From: an uncultured Oscillospiraceae bacterium
GTDB lineage: Bacteria; Bacillota; Clostridia; Oscillospirales; Acutalibacteraceae
NCBI GenBank assembly: GCA_900553255.1
Contig: USCI01000008.1
Span: forward strand, 1 to 46,470
Direction of reading: 5' to 3'
Length of the DNA: 46,470 nt
The notes below the pieces were generated by a model, which was not told the origin of the DNA, did not search any database, and was given only the letters and a program-made list of their open reading frames with translations. Every line of letters begins with the position of its first letter. The first letter of the stretch is position 1. Position numbers and translations under genes: made by a program. Positions 1 through 6,669 of the stretch are shown here, piece after piece.

Positions 1-54
1 AAGGCGGCCGAAAACTTTTTGTGCACTATTTTTTGCGAAACGACTTTTTTGACA
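1..54 (-). repeat. Dispersed repeat, module A (copy 1)
   Basis: Read on the minus strand, these 54 bases match positions 9496-9549 (plus strand) at 51 of 54 positions. The shared core is TGTCAAAAAAGTCGTTTCGC, six A residues, then AGTGCACAAAA and GGCCGCCTT. It lies 19 bases past the stop codon of the GH18 gene and runs off the left edge of the window, so any hairpins that follow it are not visible. It contains no coding sequence that I can support. Confidence 0.85.
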
Positions 55-73
55 GCCTTTTTGTGCGTAAAGG

Positions 74-1987
74 TCATTCGGCGGGCAGCAGGAGCACCTG
101 CCCGGGATAAATGGTTTCGCTTTCGAGCGCGTTGAGCGCCATGATTTCGGTGTAGCGGCTCCCGGCGCCGAGCTGTGACCGGGCGATCTTCCACAGCGAA
201 TCGCCCCGCCGGACGGTGTATTCCCGCAGTGCGGGCGCCGGATTGCCGCTGCCGGCATCGCTGCCGCCGGTACCGCCGCCCGACGGGATTTTGAGCGGCA
301 TGCCGGGATAAATGCGGTCGCCCGACAGCCCGTTGAGCGCCATGATGACGGGATACGCCGTCCCCGAGCCGAGGTACCGTTCGGCGATTTTCCACAGGGA
401 GTCGCCGGCCTTTACCTCGTAAATCCAATACCCCTGCGCCGGCGGCTGCGGATTCACCGGGGGCTTCTCGAAGGTCAGGTAATGGGAGGCCACATAGCCG
501 GTCTGCCCGTCCGGCAGCCTGACCTGGTGCACCCCGCTGCCCGCGTCCAGGGCGGATACGGCGGCGCCGCCGGACAGGGTAGCGATCACCTTCCCCTTTA
601 GGCCGGGGTTTTTATACACGGGAACGGCGGTTTCCTCCGTGCGGATCCAGGCGTCGAGGAAAACGTCCCCGGCGGGCGGGTCGGTATCCTCCTCCGGCGG
701 CAGGGACTCATCCGGCACAGACCCGTCCGGCGCCGATTCGTCCGTTTCCCCGGAATCGCCCGAAACCCAGCTTTCGTAGTGCTCCCAGATGGAGGTGTCC
801 TCCTGGCCGAGCGACCACGCCCCGGCGCCCTTCAGATTGTATTTTTCGATTAAGCCGAGCTTGGCCTCGTAGGAGCGGTCGTTTTCAAACCACGCCACAT
901 ACCGTCCCGGCTCCAGCACAAAATCCCCGCCGACGGTGAAGCTGCCGCTGTCCTCCGTTATGGTAAACTCCGCTTTCACCGACTGGCTTTGCTCGTCGTA
1001 GGTCACGGTGGCTTCGCAGCTTTCGAGGATCTGCTGAAGGGTTTTGCTGCTCACGCCCTTGCCGGCGATGCGGCTGCTGTCCAGCCCCCAGACGCGCCCG
1101 TAGAAGGGGACGCCCACCACGATTTTGTCCGGCGTGGTCTTGCTGAGGGCGTACCGGATGGAATTTTCGACGAAGTCCATGCCGGCGACCGGGCCGGCCT
1201 CACCGCCCTCGTAGTGCTCGTCGTAGGCCATGATGACCAGGTGATCGGCATACCGGGCGAGCGCGCTGTAATCGTAGGAGCCGTGCCAGCCCAGCTGCCA
1301 GTCGTTGGGGTTTGCCGCAACGGCGACGGAGATTTCCTTGTGGGCGGGAATTTTTTCACGCAGCAGCCGGACCAGCTCGGTATACTGGTCGCGCTGCTCG
1401 TGGGTGACGTTTTCAATATCGACATTGACGCCGTCCAGATCGTATTCCTCGACGTAATTCGCGATTTGTGAGGACAGCGATTCCACGTCCTTCAGCGCAT
1501 TGACCCCTGCGGTGCGGTTCCAGTGGTTGCTCAGGAAGGGGACCACCCTGATCCCCTTGTCATGCATGGTTTTGATGAAAAAGGAGCTGAGATGGTTCAG
1601 CCGCAGGCTGCCGTCCTCGCGGATGTCGAAATAGCTCGGGGACACCACATCGAGCGCCTCGCCTGTCTGGTTGACGTACTCGATCTGCTGGTGGTCCGTG
1701 CCGCTGTACAGATAGCCCATCGTATAGCGGTCGGTTGCAGCCAGTGCGGATAACAGGGTGGAGAAGGCGACCGAGGCGATCAGTACGCCGGAAACCAGAA
1801 ATTTTACGCTTCTGATGCGGAATTTTCTGGCATAGGCCGAAAGCGTGTCCGACAGCCTTCCGGAGCTGTCCCGGATTTCCCGCCGGAGATCCGGTTCTTC
1901 CGCGAGCTCGGCGTCCCCTCGGGGATAATCGAGCAGCAGGTCGTAGCTGCCGTCGGGATTCGGGGCTAAACTCATGCTGGGCATCAA
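74..1987 (-). CDS. Membrane-anchored GH18 glycosidase with SH3 and two C-terminal LysM domains
   Basis: A 637-aa protein probably acting on peptidoglycan outside the cell. Seen: a ~60-residue charged N-terminal tail, one membrane segment near 61-84, a GH18 domain near 86-420 with DGVNVDIE at 185-192 (E192 would be the catalytic acid), an acidic Pro-rich linker, an SH3-like segment near 445-505, and two LysM motifs at 523-569 and 589-637. Known: spore-cortex lytic YaaH-type enzymes join LysM and GH18, but usually with LysM first. Here the order is reversed and the protein is a type II membrane protein, so the enzyme would stay anchored. The start is uncertain: TTG at 1987, or ATG at 1984 or 1975; a GGAA-type ribosome site lies about 12 bases upstream. 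It is transcribed away from the small gene at 2199. Confidence 0.85.
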   Translation of the reverse strand: MMPSMSLAPNPDGSYDLLLDYPRGDAELAEEPDLRREIRDSSGRLSDTLSAYARKFRIRSVKFLVSGVLIASVAFSTLLSALAATDRYTMGYLYSGTDHQQIEYVNQTGEALDVVSPSYFDIREDGSLRLNHLSSFFIKTMHDKGIRVVPFLSNHWNRTAGVNALKDVESLSSQIANYVEEYDLDGVNVDIENVTHEQRDQYTELVRLLREKIPAHKEISVAVAANPNDWQLGWHGSYDYSALARYADHLVIMAYDEHYEGGEAGPVAGMDFVENSIRYALSKTTPDKIVVGVPFYGRVWGLDSSRIAGKGVSSKTLQQILESCEATVTYDEQSQSVKAEFTITEDSGSFTVGGDFVLEPGRYVAWFENDRSYEAKLGLIEKYNLKGAGAWSLGQEDTSIWEHYESWVSGDSGETDESAPDGSVPDESLPPEEDTDPPAGDVFLDAWIRTEETAVPVYKNPGLKGKVIATLSGGAAVSALDAGSGVHQVRLPDGQTGYVASHYLTFEKPPVNPQPPAQGYWIYEVKAGDSLWKIAERYLGSGTAYPVIMALNGLSGDRIYPGMPLKIPSGGGTGGSDAGSGNPAPALREYTVRRGDSLWKIARSQLGAGSRYTEIMALNALESETIYPGQVLLLPAE

Positions 1988-2132
1988 GGCGCATCACCGT
2001 TCCTTTTTAAATGTCGTTTGGGATAGCTTCTGCAAAGCGGGGGAAAATATGCGAAAGCAAAAAATTTCCGCGGCGAACTGTGGCAGCGGCCAAACGTCCG
2101 CCCTCGCGGCAAAAAGGTATTTTATCCGCACC

Positions 2133-2156
2133 CCGGAGGGTATTTCCGGCTTTTTT
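2133..2156 (+). terminator. Possible attenuator upstream of the small gene at 2199
   Basis: CCGGA and TCCGG form a short stem around a 7-nt loop, followed by C and six T residues. It lies 43 bases before a start codon, so it could be a leader terminator. The stem has only five pairs, so this is weak. Confidence 0.3.
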
Positions 2157-2198
2157 CTGCACACACTGGTAGTATTCGCGCAGAAAGGAGCAGGGAAT

Positions 2199-2384
2199 AT
2201 GACCGAAATCGAATTGCCGCTTGGGCTGGGGATGGCGCTTGCGCAGAACGAGGCCGCGATGAAGCGGTTTGAATCGCTTTCGGAGGCGGAAAAGCAGGCG
2301 TTTGTGGAAAAAACACATGGCGTGGCTTCCAAGGCTGAGATGAAAGCGCTGGTCAGTAGCCTTACCGCCGGCACGATAGGGTAA
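2199..2384 (+). CDS. Small conserved protein of unknown function (61 aa)
   Basis: The protein starts MTEIELPLGLGMALAQN and continues with an acidic/basic helical stretch (FESLSEAEKQAF) and a C-terminal segment with KAEMKALV. ATG at 2199 is preceded by AAAGGAG at 2184-2190, so the longer open frame from 1974 is not the gene. I recall similar ~60-residue proteins in Clostridia with the pattern ALAQN.xAM..F..L...EKQ, but I know no function. It has no membrane segment or cysteines. A strong terminator follows 12 bases after the stop. Its neighbours give no functional hint: it is divergent from the GH18 gene and convergent with the phosphonate operon. Confidence 0.75.
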   Translation: MTEIELPLGLGMALAQNEAAMKRFESLSEAEKQAFVEKTHGVASKAEMKALVSSLTAGTIG

Positions 2385-2391
2385 GAGCGGC

Positions 2392-2434
2392 AAAAAGGGT
2401 GCGGAAAACCAAAACGGTTTTCCGCACCCTTGCT
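2392..2434. terminator. Bidirectional terminator
   Basis: A 14-bp perfect stem (GGGTGCGGAAAACC at 2397-2410, its complement at 2416-2429) has a 5-nt loop, A residues on the left and TTGCTTTTT on the right. It separates the small plus-strand gene from the convergent phosphonate operon and can serve both. Confidence 0.85.
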
Positions 2435-2445
2435 TTTTACTTTTT

Positions 2446-3570
2446 TCAGGGCAGTATCCGCAGATGAGCCATAAAGTGCTCCTTGTTTTCACGCGCAGTG
2501 GTGGTAGGCCGGCCGAGATTCTCCCGGGCGCCGATGGCACATTTGGCTTCGATCAGGCACAACCCCGTGCGCGTCTTCGCGGCTTTAAGCTCGCGCTCGA
2601 GCGCATCCGGGGTTTCCACGCAGGCGGCGTAAGAATAACCGCAGGCTAATGCAGCTTGCGGAAGATCAACCCCACCGGCGGCGGTCGGCATGCCGCCGAC
2701 CGTTTCGTGCGCGGCGTTGTTGATGACGATGTGCACGAGGTTGGCGGGCCGGCAGCCGCCGAGCACCGCCATGGCCCCCATATGCATCAGCAGCGCACCG
2801 TCGCCGTCGATGCACCATATCTTGGTCTGCGGCTTTTGCAGGGCGATGCCGAGGGCGATGGAGGAGCTGTGCCCCATCGATCCGACGGTGAGAAAATCGC
2901 ACTGGTGTCCCTGAGCGGCGGCCTCGCGGATTTCAAACAGCTCCCGGCTGGCCTTACCGGTTGTGGAAACAATCGGATCGTCACCGGATACCGCGGCGAT
3001 CTGCCGGATGATGTCCTCACGCCGCATGGAAAAGCGGTTTTGGTAGGTGACCGGCTCGTCGTAGCGCAGCGCGCCCTTGCGCACCACAAAGGCGGCGTTT
3101 CCGCCCGCCGCGAGATGGGGGCGAAAGCCGTCCATAGCGGCGTGCAGCTCCGATTCGGTGGTGTCGGCGCTGAGGATAAAGGCGGGAATCCCCATGTCCT
3201 CGAGCAATTTAAGGGTGACCTCGCCCTGGAAAATATGCTGCGGCTCGTCATGGATGCCCGGCTCGCCCCGCCAGCCGATGACAAACAGCATCGGGATGGC
3301 GTAAACCTTTTCATGCAGAAGAGAGGCGACGGGGTTAATGATGTTCCCCTCGCCGGAATTCTGCATATACACCACCGGGATCCGCCCGGTAGCGAGGTGA
3401 TAGCCCGCCGCCAGCGCGGTGCTGTTTCCCTCGTTGGCGGCGATCACATGGTGCCGGGGATCGGTGCCGTAGGTGTTCATCAGATAATTGCACAGCGGCT
3501 TGAGCTGGGAATCCGGCACGCCGGTGTAAAAATCCGCGCCCAGGATGCCGCAGAAGGTCTGAACCTGCAT
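2446..3570 (-). CDS. aepY: Phosphonopyruvate decarboxylase
   Basis: A 374-aa thiamine-diphosphate enzyme that decarboxylates phosphonopyruvate to phosphonoacetaldehyde, which pulls the unfavourable PEP mutase reaction forward. Seen: the N-terminal Pyr domain with the activating glutamate in AANEGNS (E47), and the C-terminal PP domain with GDGALL at 256-261 and the closing NN at 284-285. This is the usual length for the family. The start is ATG at 3570, seven bases after AGGAG, rather than an upstream codon. It is last in the operon, 25 bases after aepX, with a terminator just past its stop. The pairing with PEP mutase and a class V transaminase separates it from acetolactate synthase or sulfopyruvate decarboxylase relatives. 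Confidence 0.93.
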   Translation of the reverse strand: MQVQTFCGILGADFYTGVPDSQLKPLCNYLMNTYGTDPRHHVIAANEGNSTALAAGYHLATGRIPVVYMQNSGEGNIINPVASLLHEKVYAIPMLFVIGWRGEPGIHDEPQHIFQGEVTLKLLEDMGIPAFILSADTTESELHAAMDGFRPHLAAGGNAAFVVRKGALRYDEPVTYQNRFSMRREDIIRQIAAVSGDDPIVSTTGKASRELFEIREAAAQGHQCDFLTVGSMGHSSSIALGIALQKPQTKIWCIDGDGALLMHMGAMAVLGGCRPANLVHIVINNAAHETVGGMPTAAGGVDLPQAALACGYSYAACVETPDALERELKAAKTRTGLCLIEAKCAIGARENLGRPTTTARENKEHFMAHLRILP

Positions 3571-3595
3571 GGCAATGCTCCTTTCTGTATCCGGA

Positions 3596-4894
3596 TTACA
3601 GCTCGTCAATGAGCGTGAGAATCTGCTTGATCGGCATCAGCCGGTCATCCACTTCCTTGGCGCGATGGTATTTCAGGATGTCTTTGGCGGTCTGCTCCAT
3701 AGCGGGAAAGGCGCTGCGGGTGAGCTGGTTGGCATAGATGACGATGTTCGCACCGTGCCGCTGCAGTTCGTCCTCGGTGACCGTATTGTAGGAGGAGGGC
3801 ACCACGACGATCGGTGTATCCGGATCGTCGGCACGGAACCGGTCGCAGAATTCCAGGATCTCGTCGGGCGTCTTGCGGCAGCTGTGGATCATGATGCCGT
3901 CCGCTCCGGCAGCACGGAACGCGTGCGCACGTTCCAGCGCGTCCGCCATTCCCTGTTCGAGGATCAGGCTCTCGATGCGGGCGATGATCATGAAATCATC
4001 GGTCAGCTGCACCTTTTTCCCGGCGGCGATTTTTTCGCTGAAATGCTCGATGGAATCCTGTGTCTGCTGCGCCTGCGTGCCGAACAGCGAATTCTTTTTC
4101 AGGCCGATTTTGTCTTCAATGATGATGGCGGAAACGCCCATGCGCTCGAGGGTGCGGACTAGGTAAACAAAATGCTCGGTCTGCCCGCCGGTATCGCCGT
4201 CGAAGATGATCGGCTTGGTGGTGACCTCGAGAATGTCGTCGATGGTGCGGCAGCGGGAGGTCATATCCACAAGCTCGATATCCGGCTTGCCCTTGGCGGT
4301 GGAGTCGCACAGCGAGCTGACCCACATGGCGTCGAACTGGTCGAACTCGCCGTTGTTTTCCACTACGGTCTTTTCGGCGATCAGGCCGGTGAGCCCGTCG
4401 TGTGCCTCTATCACCTTGACGATCGGCCGTATGCCGATGAGCTGCCTGAGCCGCTTGACACGGAACTCCGGCATCGCCAGCTTATCCCGCAGCCGTTTGT
4501 CGATCAGCCGGACCTCCTCGTTATAGGTGTAGGGCACCTCAATGAGCTGCCCGCCGTATTTTTGCAGCGCCCGCAGCGCGCTTTCACGGATGGCGGCCTG
4601 CGGCCCGGTTTTCCAGTTGTCCCCGTGAATGACGTAATCCGGCCGGAGCTCGGCGATAATGGTGTCGTACAGCACGTCGTCCTGCACGACAATCCGGCTG
4701 ACCCCGTCCAGCCCCTCGAACAGCTTGCGTCTTTCCTCAAAGGAGATGGTCGGGAAGCGGTCGTAGCGGATCATAGCGCGATCGGTGAGCAGACCGACGA
4801 TCACCTCACCGTATTCGCGGGCTTTGCGCAGGATGTTCCGGTGCCCTTCGTGGATGACGTCGGTGCAGAAGCAGACGTAAACGGTTTTCCCCAT
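3596..4894 (-). CDS. aepX: Phosphoenolpyruvate mutase fused to an N-terminal cytidylyltransferase-like domain
   Basis: A 432-aa bifunctional-looking protein. Residues 1-140 are an HxGH nucleotidyltransferase fold (HEGH at 15-18, TISFEERRKL near 49-58, HGDNW at 90-94), resembling glycerol-3-phosphate cytidylyltransferase but without the RTEGIST motif of that family. Residues 150-432 are PEP mutase of the isocitrate lyase superfamily, with GDTGG at 233-237 and the diagnostic EDKIGLKKNS at 260-269 that separates mutases from lyases. The mutase rearranges PEP to phosphonopyruvate and forms the C-P bond. The same fusion is known from AepX of the Bacteroides fragilis PS B locus. The N-terminal activity is inferred and could be CTP activation of 2-AEP. 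It sits 18 bases after aepZ; ATG at 4894 follows AAAGGGAG. Confidence 0.93.
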   Translation of the reverse strand: MGKTVYVCFCTDVIHEGHRNILRKAREYGEVIVGLLTDRAMIRYDRFPTISFEERRKLFEGLDGVSRIVVQDDVLYDTIIAELRPDYVIHGDNWKTGPQAAIRESALRALQKYGGQLIEVPYTYNEEVRLIDKRLRDKLAMPEFRVKRLRQLIGIRPIVKVIEAHDGLTGLIAEKTVVENNGEFDQFDAMWVSSLCDSTAKGKPDIELVDMTSRCRTIDDILEVTTKPIIFDGDTGGQTEHFVYLVRTLERMGVSAIIIEDKIGLKKNSLFGTQAQQTQDSIEHFSEKIAAGKKVQLTDDFMIIARIESLILEQGMADALERAHAFRAAGADGIMIHSCRKTPDEILEFCDRFRADDPDTPIVVVPSSYNTVTEDELQRHGANIVIYANQLTRSAFPAMEQTAKDILKYHRAKEVDDRLMPIKQILTLIDEL

Positions 4895-4912
4895 TATGTA
4901 CAGCTCCCTTTC

Positions 4913-6043
4913 TCAATTGTTGTAGTTTACCGGCACGGCGACGCCGAGGGTGTCCAGCGCTTCACGGAACACCCGGAAGAAGACGTCGATATCCGGTTCG
5001 TCGATGGCACCGAGCGCGCACAGGCGGAAGGTGTTGGCGGAGGCGATTTTTCCGGGATAGATCGTGAAGCCGCGGGCGTAGCAGTAATCGTGCACCGCCT
5101 CGAAATTCCAGTGAGGATCGTCCGGATAGATGGCTGCGGCGACCAGTCCGGCCCGCCATTCAGGGCGGATCACCTGCCGGAAGCCCATCGCATCCAGCCC
5201 GGCTTCGATCGCCCGGAACACCCGCGTATGCCGTGCCCATTTGGCTTCTTCGCCCTCGGTAAAATATTCCTGCAGCGCCTGGATGGCGGCGTATATGGTC
5301 TGCACCGGCGGCGTGAAGTGCATCTCGCCGGTGGTTTCAAACACATGGTACTGCAGATAAAGGTTGCAGTAGTAGGAGCGCTTGGGATAATTCTTCGACC
5401 GCTCAAGGATTTCCCGGCTGCCGATAATGAAGGACAGCCCGGTCATCGCCATCAGCCCCTTCTGTGCGGAGGCCATGCAGAAGTCGATGTTGTCCTCCTC
5501 GATATGGATCGGGCGCATTGCCAGCGTGGAGGTGGTGTCTACCGTAAACACTGCGCCGTACCGGTGCGCGAGCGCGCCGATTTCGCGGATGGGGTTGAGC
5601 AGACCGGTGCCGGTCTCGTTGTGGGTGGTGTGCACCAGCGCGATATCCGGGTTTTCCCGCAGCACAGCCTCCACCGCATCGAGATCCGCCGGTCGGTCGC
5701 CCGGCAGCTGCAGATCGATGTGCGGCAGGCCGTAATAGGCACAGATTTCTACCGCGCGGGTGCTGTAGGCTCCGTTGTTGATCACCAGGATTTTTTTGTC
5801 CGCCGGCAGCAGAGAGTTGAGCACCACGTCGATGTTGAGGGTGCCCGATCCACAGAAGAGCACCGACGTGTATTTCTGTGGGTCGGCATGCACGATTTTG
5901 AGCAGATCCTCACGCAGCCCCCGCATCAGCCCGGCGAATTCCTTTTCACGCGGGCAGATATCCGGCACCACCTGCGCGAGCTTGACCGTGTCGGTGGTGG
6001 TGGAGGGGCCGGGGTTAAGCAGAATATTTCGTTTGATGTTCAT
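4913..6043 (-). CDS. aepZ: 2-Aminoethylphosphonate aminotransferase
   Basis: A 376-aa class V PLP aminotransferase. In this operon it should aminate phosphonoacetaldehyde to 2-aminoethylphosphonate, the reverse of the PhnW degradation reaction. Seen: NPGPSTTT at the N-terminus, substrate-loop FCGSGT at 63-68, VDTTS with D169, and the Schiff-base lysine K195 in SAQKG. No phosphonatase (PhnX) gene is nearby, and it shares an operon with the mutase and decarboxylase, so biosynthesis rather than breakdown is the sensible reading. It is the first gene of the operon. ATG at 6043 follows GAGGAG, and an AT-rich promoter region lies upstream. Confidence 0.92.
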   Translation of the reverse strand: MNIKRNILLNPGPSTTTDTVKLAQVVPDICPREKEFAGLMRGLREDLLKIVHADPQKYTSVLFCGSGTLNIDVVLNSLLPADKKILVINNGAYSTRAVEICAYYGLPHIDLQLPGDRPADLDAVEAVLRENPDIALVHTTHNETGTGLLNPIREIGALAHRYGAVFTVDTTSTLAMRPIHIEEDNIDFCMASAQKGLMAMTGLSFIIGSREILERSKNYPKRSYYCNLYLQYHVFETTGEMHFTPPVQTIYAAIQALQEYFTEGEEAKWARHTRVFRAIEAGLDAMGFRQVIRPEWRAGLVAAAIYPDDPHWNFEAVHDYCYARGFTIYPGKIASANTFRLCALGAIDEPDIDVFFRVFREALDTLGVAVPVNYNN

Positions 6044-6086
6044 ATTTTTCTCCTCGAATCTATATATAGAGCTATAATGAGTTAAA

Positions 6087-6143
6087 GTTGCCTATTTTTG
6101 TTCAATTAAGATTATAATATCACTAAATAAGAACAAATGCAAC
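6087..6143 (-). promoter_or_regulatory. Promoter of the phosphonate operon, flanked by an inverted repeat
   Basis: On the minus strand TTGCAT (6142-6137) and TATTAT (6119-6114) lie 17 bases apart. An inverted repeat surrounds them: GTTGCCTATTTTTGTTC at 6087-6103 and GAACAAATGCAAC at 6131-6143. One arm covers the -35 box and the other lies just past the expected transcription start, as an operator would. The region is strikingly AT-rich for this genome. Confidence 0.55.
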
Positions 6144-6162
6144 CTTTTTCTTTCGCTGGCTT

Positions 6163-6201
6163 ATCTAAAAGAAAAGCAGAGCCGTCCGCAGACGGCCCTG
6201 C
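6163..6201 (-). terminator. Minus-strand terminator upstream of the phosphonate operon
   Basis: GCAGRGCCGTC pairs across a 4-nt loop (6176-6201) and is followed on the minus strand by TTTTCTTTT. It probably insulates the aep promoter from transcription coming from the right. Confidence 0.65.
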
Positions 6202-6233
6202 CGAAGAAAAATATGCGCCCGGGCATCGTTTTT

Positions 6234-6262
6234 GCATAAGCCCCGCTCTTAAAGCATATGGA
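6234..6262 (+). promoter_or_regulatory. Possible sigma-E promoter of spoIIID
   Basis: GCATAAG (6234-6240) and CATATGGA (6255-6262) are 14 bases apart, a fair fit to mother-cell sigma-E promoters. They would start transcription about 20 bases before the spoIIID start codon. In Bacillus spoIIID is sigma-E dependent. Confidence 0.45.
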
Positions 6263-6290
6263 TACACTAAGAACTTCAAGAGGTGATTGC

Positions 6291-6551
6291 ATGAAAGGGG
6301 CCGTTGAGGAGAGAGCCATCGAACTGGGCGAGTACATCATCGAAAATAACGCGACAGTACGCGCTGCCGCGGGGAAGTTTCATATATCCAAATCCACTGT
6401 ACATAAAGACGTATCGGACCGTCTGAAAACGGTCAATCCCCAGCTGTACGACCGGGTGCGGGAGGTGCTGGAGGTCAACAAGGCGCAGCGCCACATCCGC
6501 GGGGGGATTGCCACGAGGGAAAAATACCGGCACAGCGAAGAGGACGAATAG
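6291..6551 (+). CDS. spoIIID: Stage III sporulation transcription factor SpoIIID
   Basis: An 86-aa DNA-binding regulator of the mother-cell programme, acting between sigma-E and sigma-K. Seen: the helix-turn-helix region (TVRAAAGKFHISKSTVHKDV, near 28-47) and the basic C-terminal tail with RHIRGGIATREKY, both close to what I know of Bacillus SpoIIID (93 aa). ATG at 6291 follows GAGGTGA; an upstream in-frame ATG at 6258 would fall inside the predicted -10 box, so it is rejected. It stands alone between the divergent aep operon and the convergent ABC-F gene, with its own candidate promoter and a strong terminator. Confidence 0.95.
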   Translation: MKGAVEERAIELGEYIIENNATVRAAAGKFHISKSTVHKDVSDRLKTVNPQLYDRVREVLEVNKAQRHIRGGIATREKYRHSEEDE

Positions 6552-6585
6552 GAAGAGCGCGGCAGAGGATGCCGCGTAAGCCGAA

Positions 6586-6628
6586 AAAACCGCCTGCAGG
6601 CCGCAAACAGCAGCCCGCAGGCGGTTTT
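6586..6628. terminator. Bidirectional terminator between spoIIID and the ABC-F gene
   Basis: A 12-bp stem (AAAACCGCCTGC at 6586-6597, GCAGGCGGTTTT at 6617-6628) carries A and T residues at its base, so it can end both convergent transcripts. Confidence 0.8.
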
Positions 6629-6669
6629 GGGTTTCCGGAAAGACGGAGGTGCCGGGCAGCCGCGCCTGT

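Noticed and set aside
1974..2384. A 136-aa version of the small gene
   Set aside because: The extra 75 codons have no ribosome site, overlap the start of the divergent GH18 gene and cross a possible terminator; ATG 2199 has AAAGGAG.
2446..6043. Phosphonate degradation operon
   Set aside because: PEP mutase and phosphonopyruvate decarboxylase are biosynthetic, and no phnX, phnA or C-P lyase gene is nearby.
4172..6085. A 637-codon open frame on the plus strand
   Set aside because: It is antisense to aepX and aepZ, whose motifs are intact, and has no ribosome site or domain.
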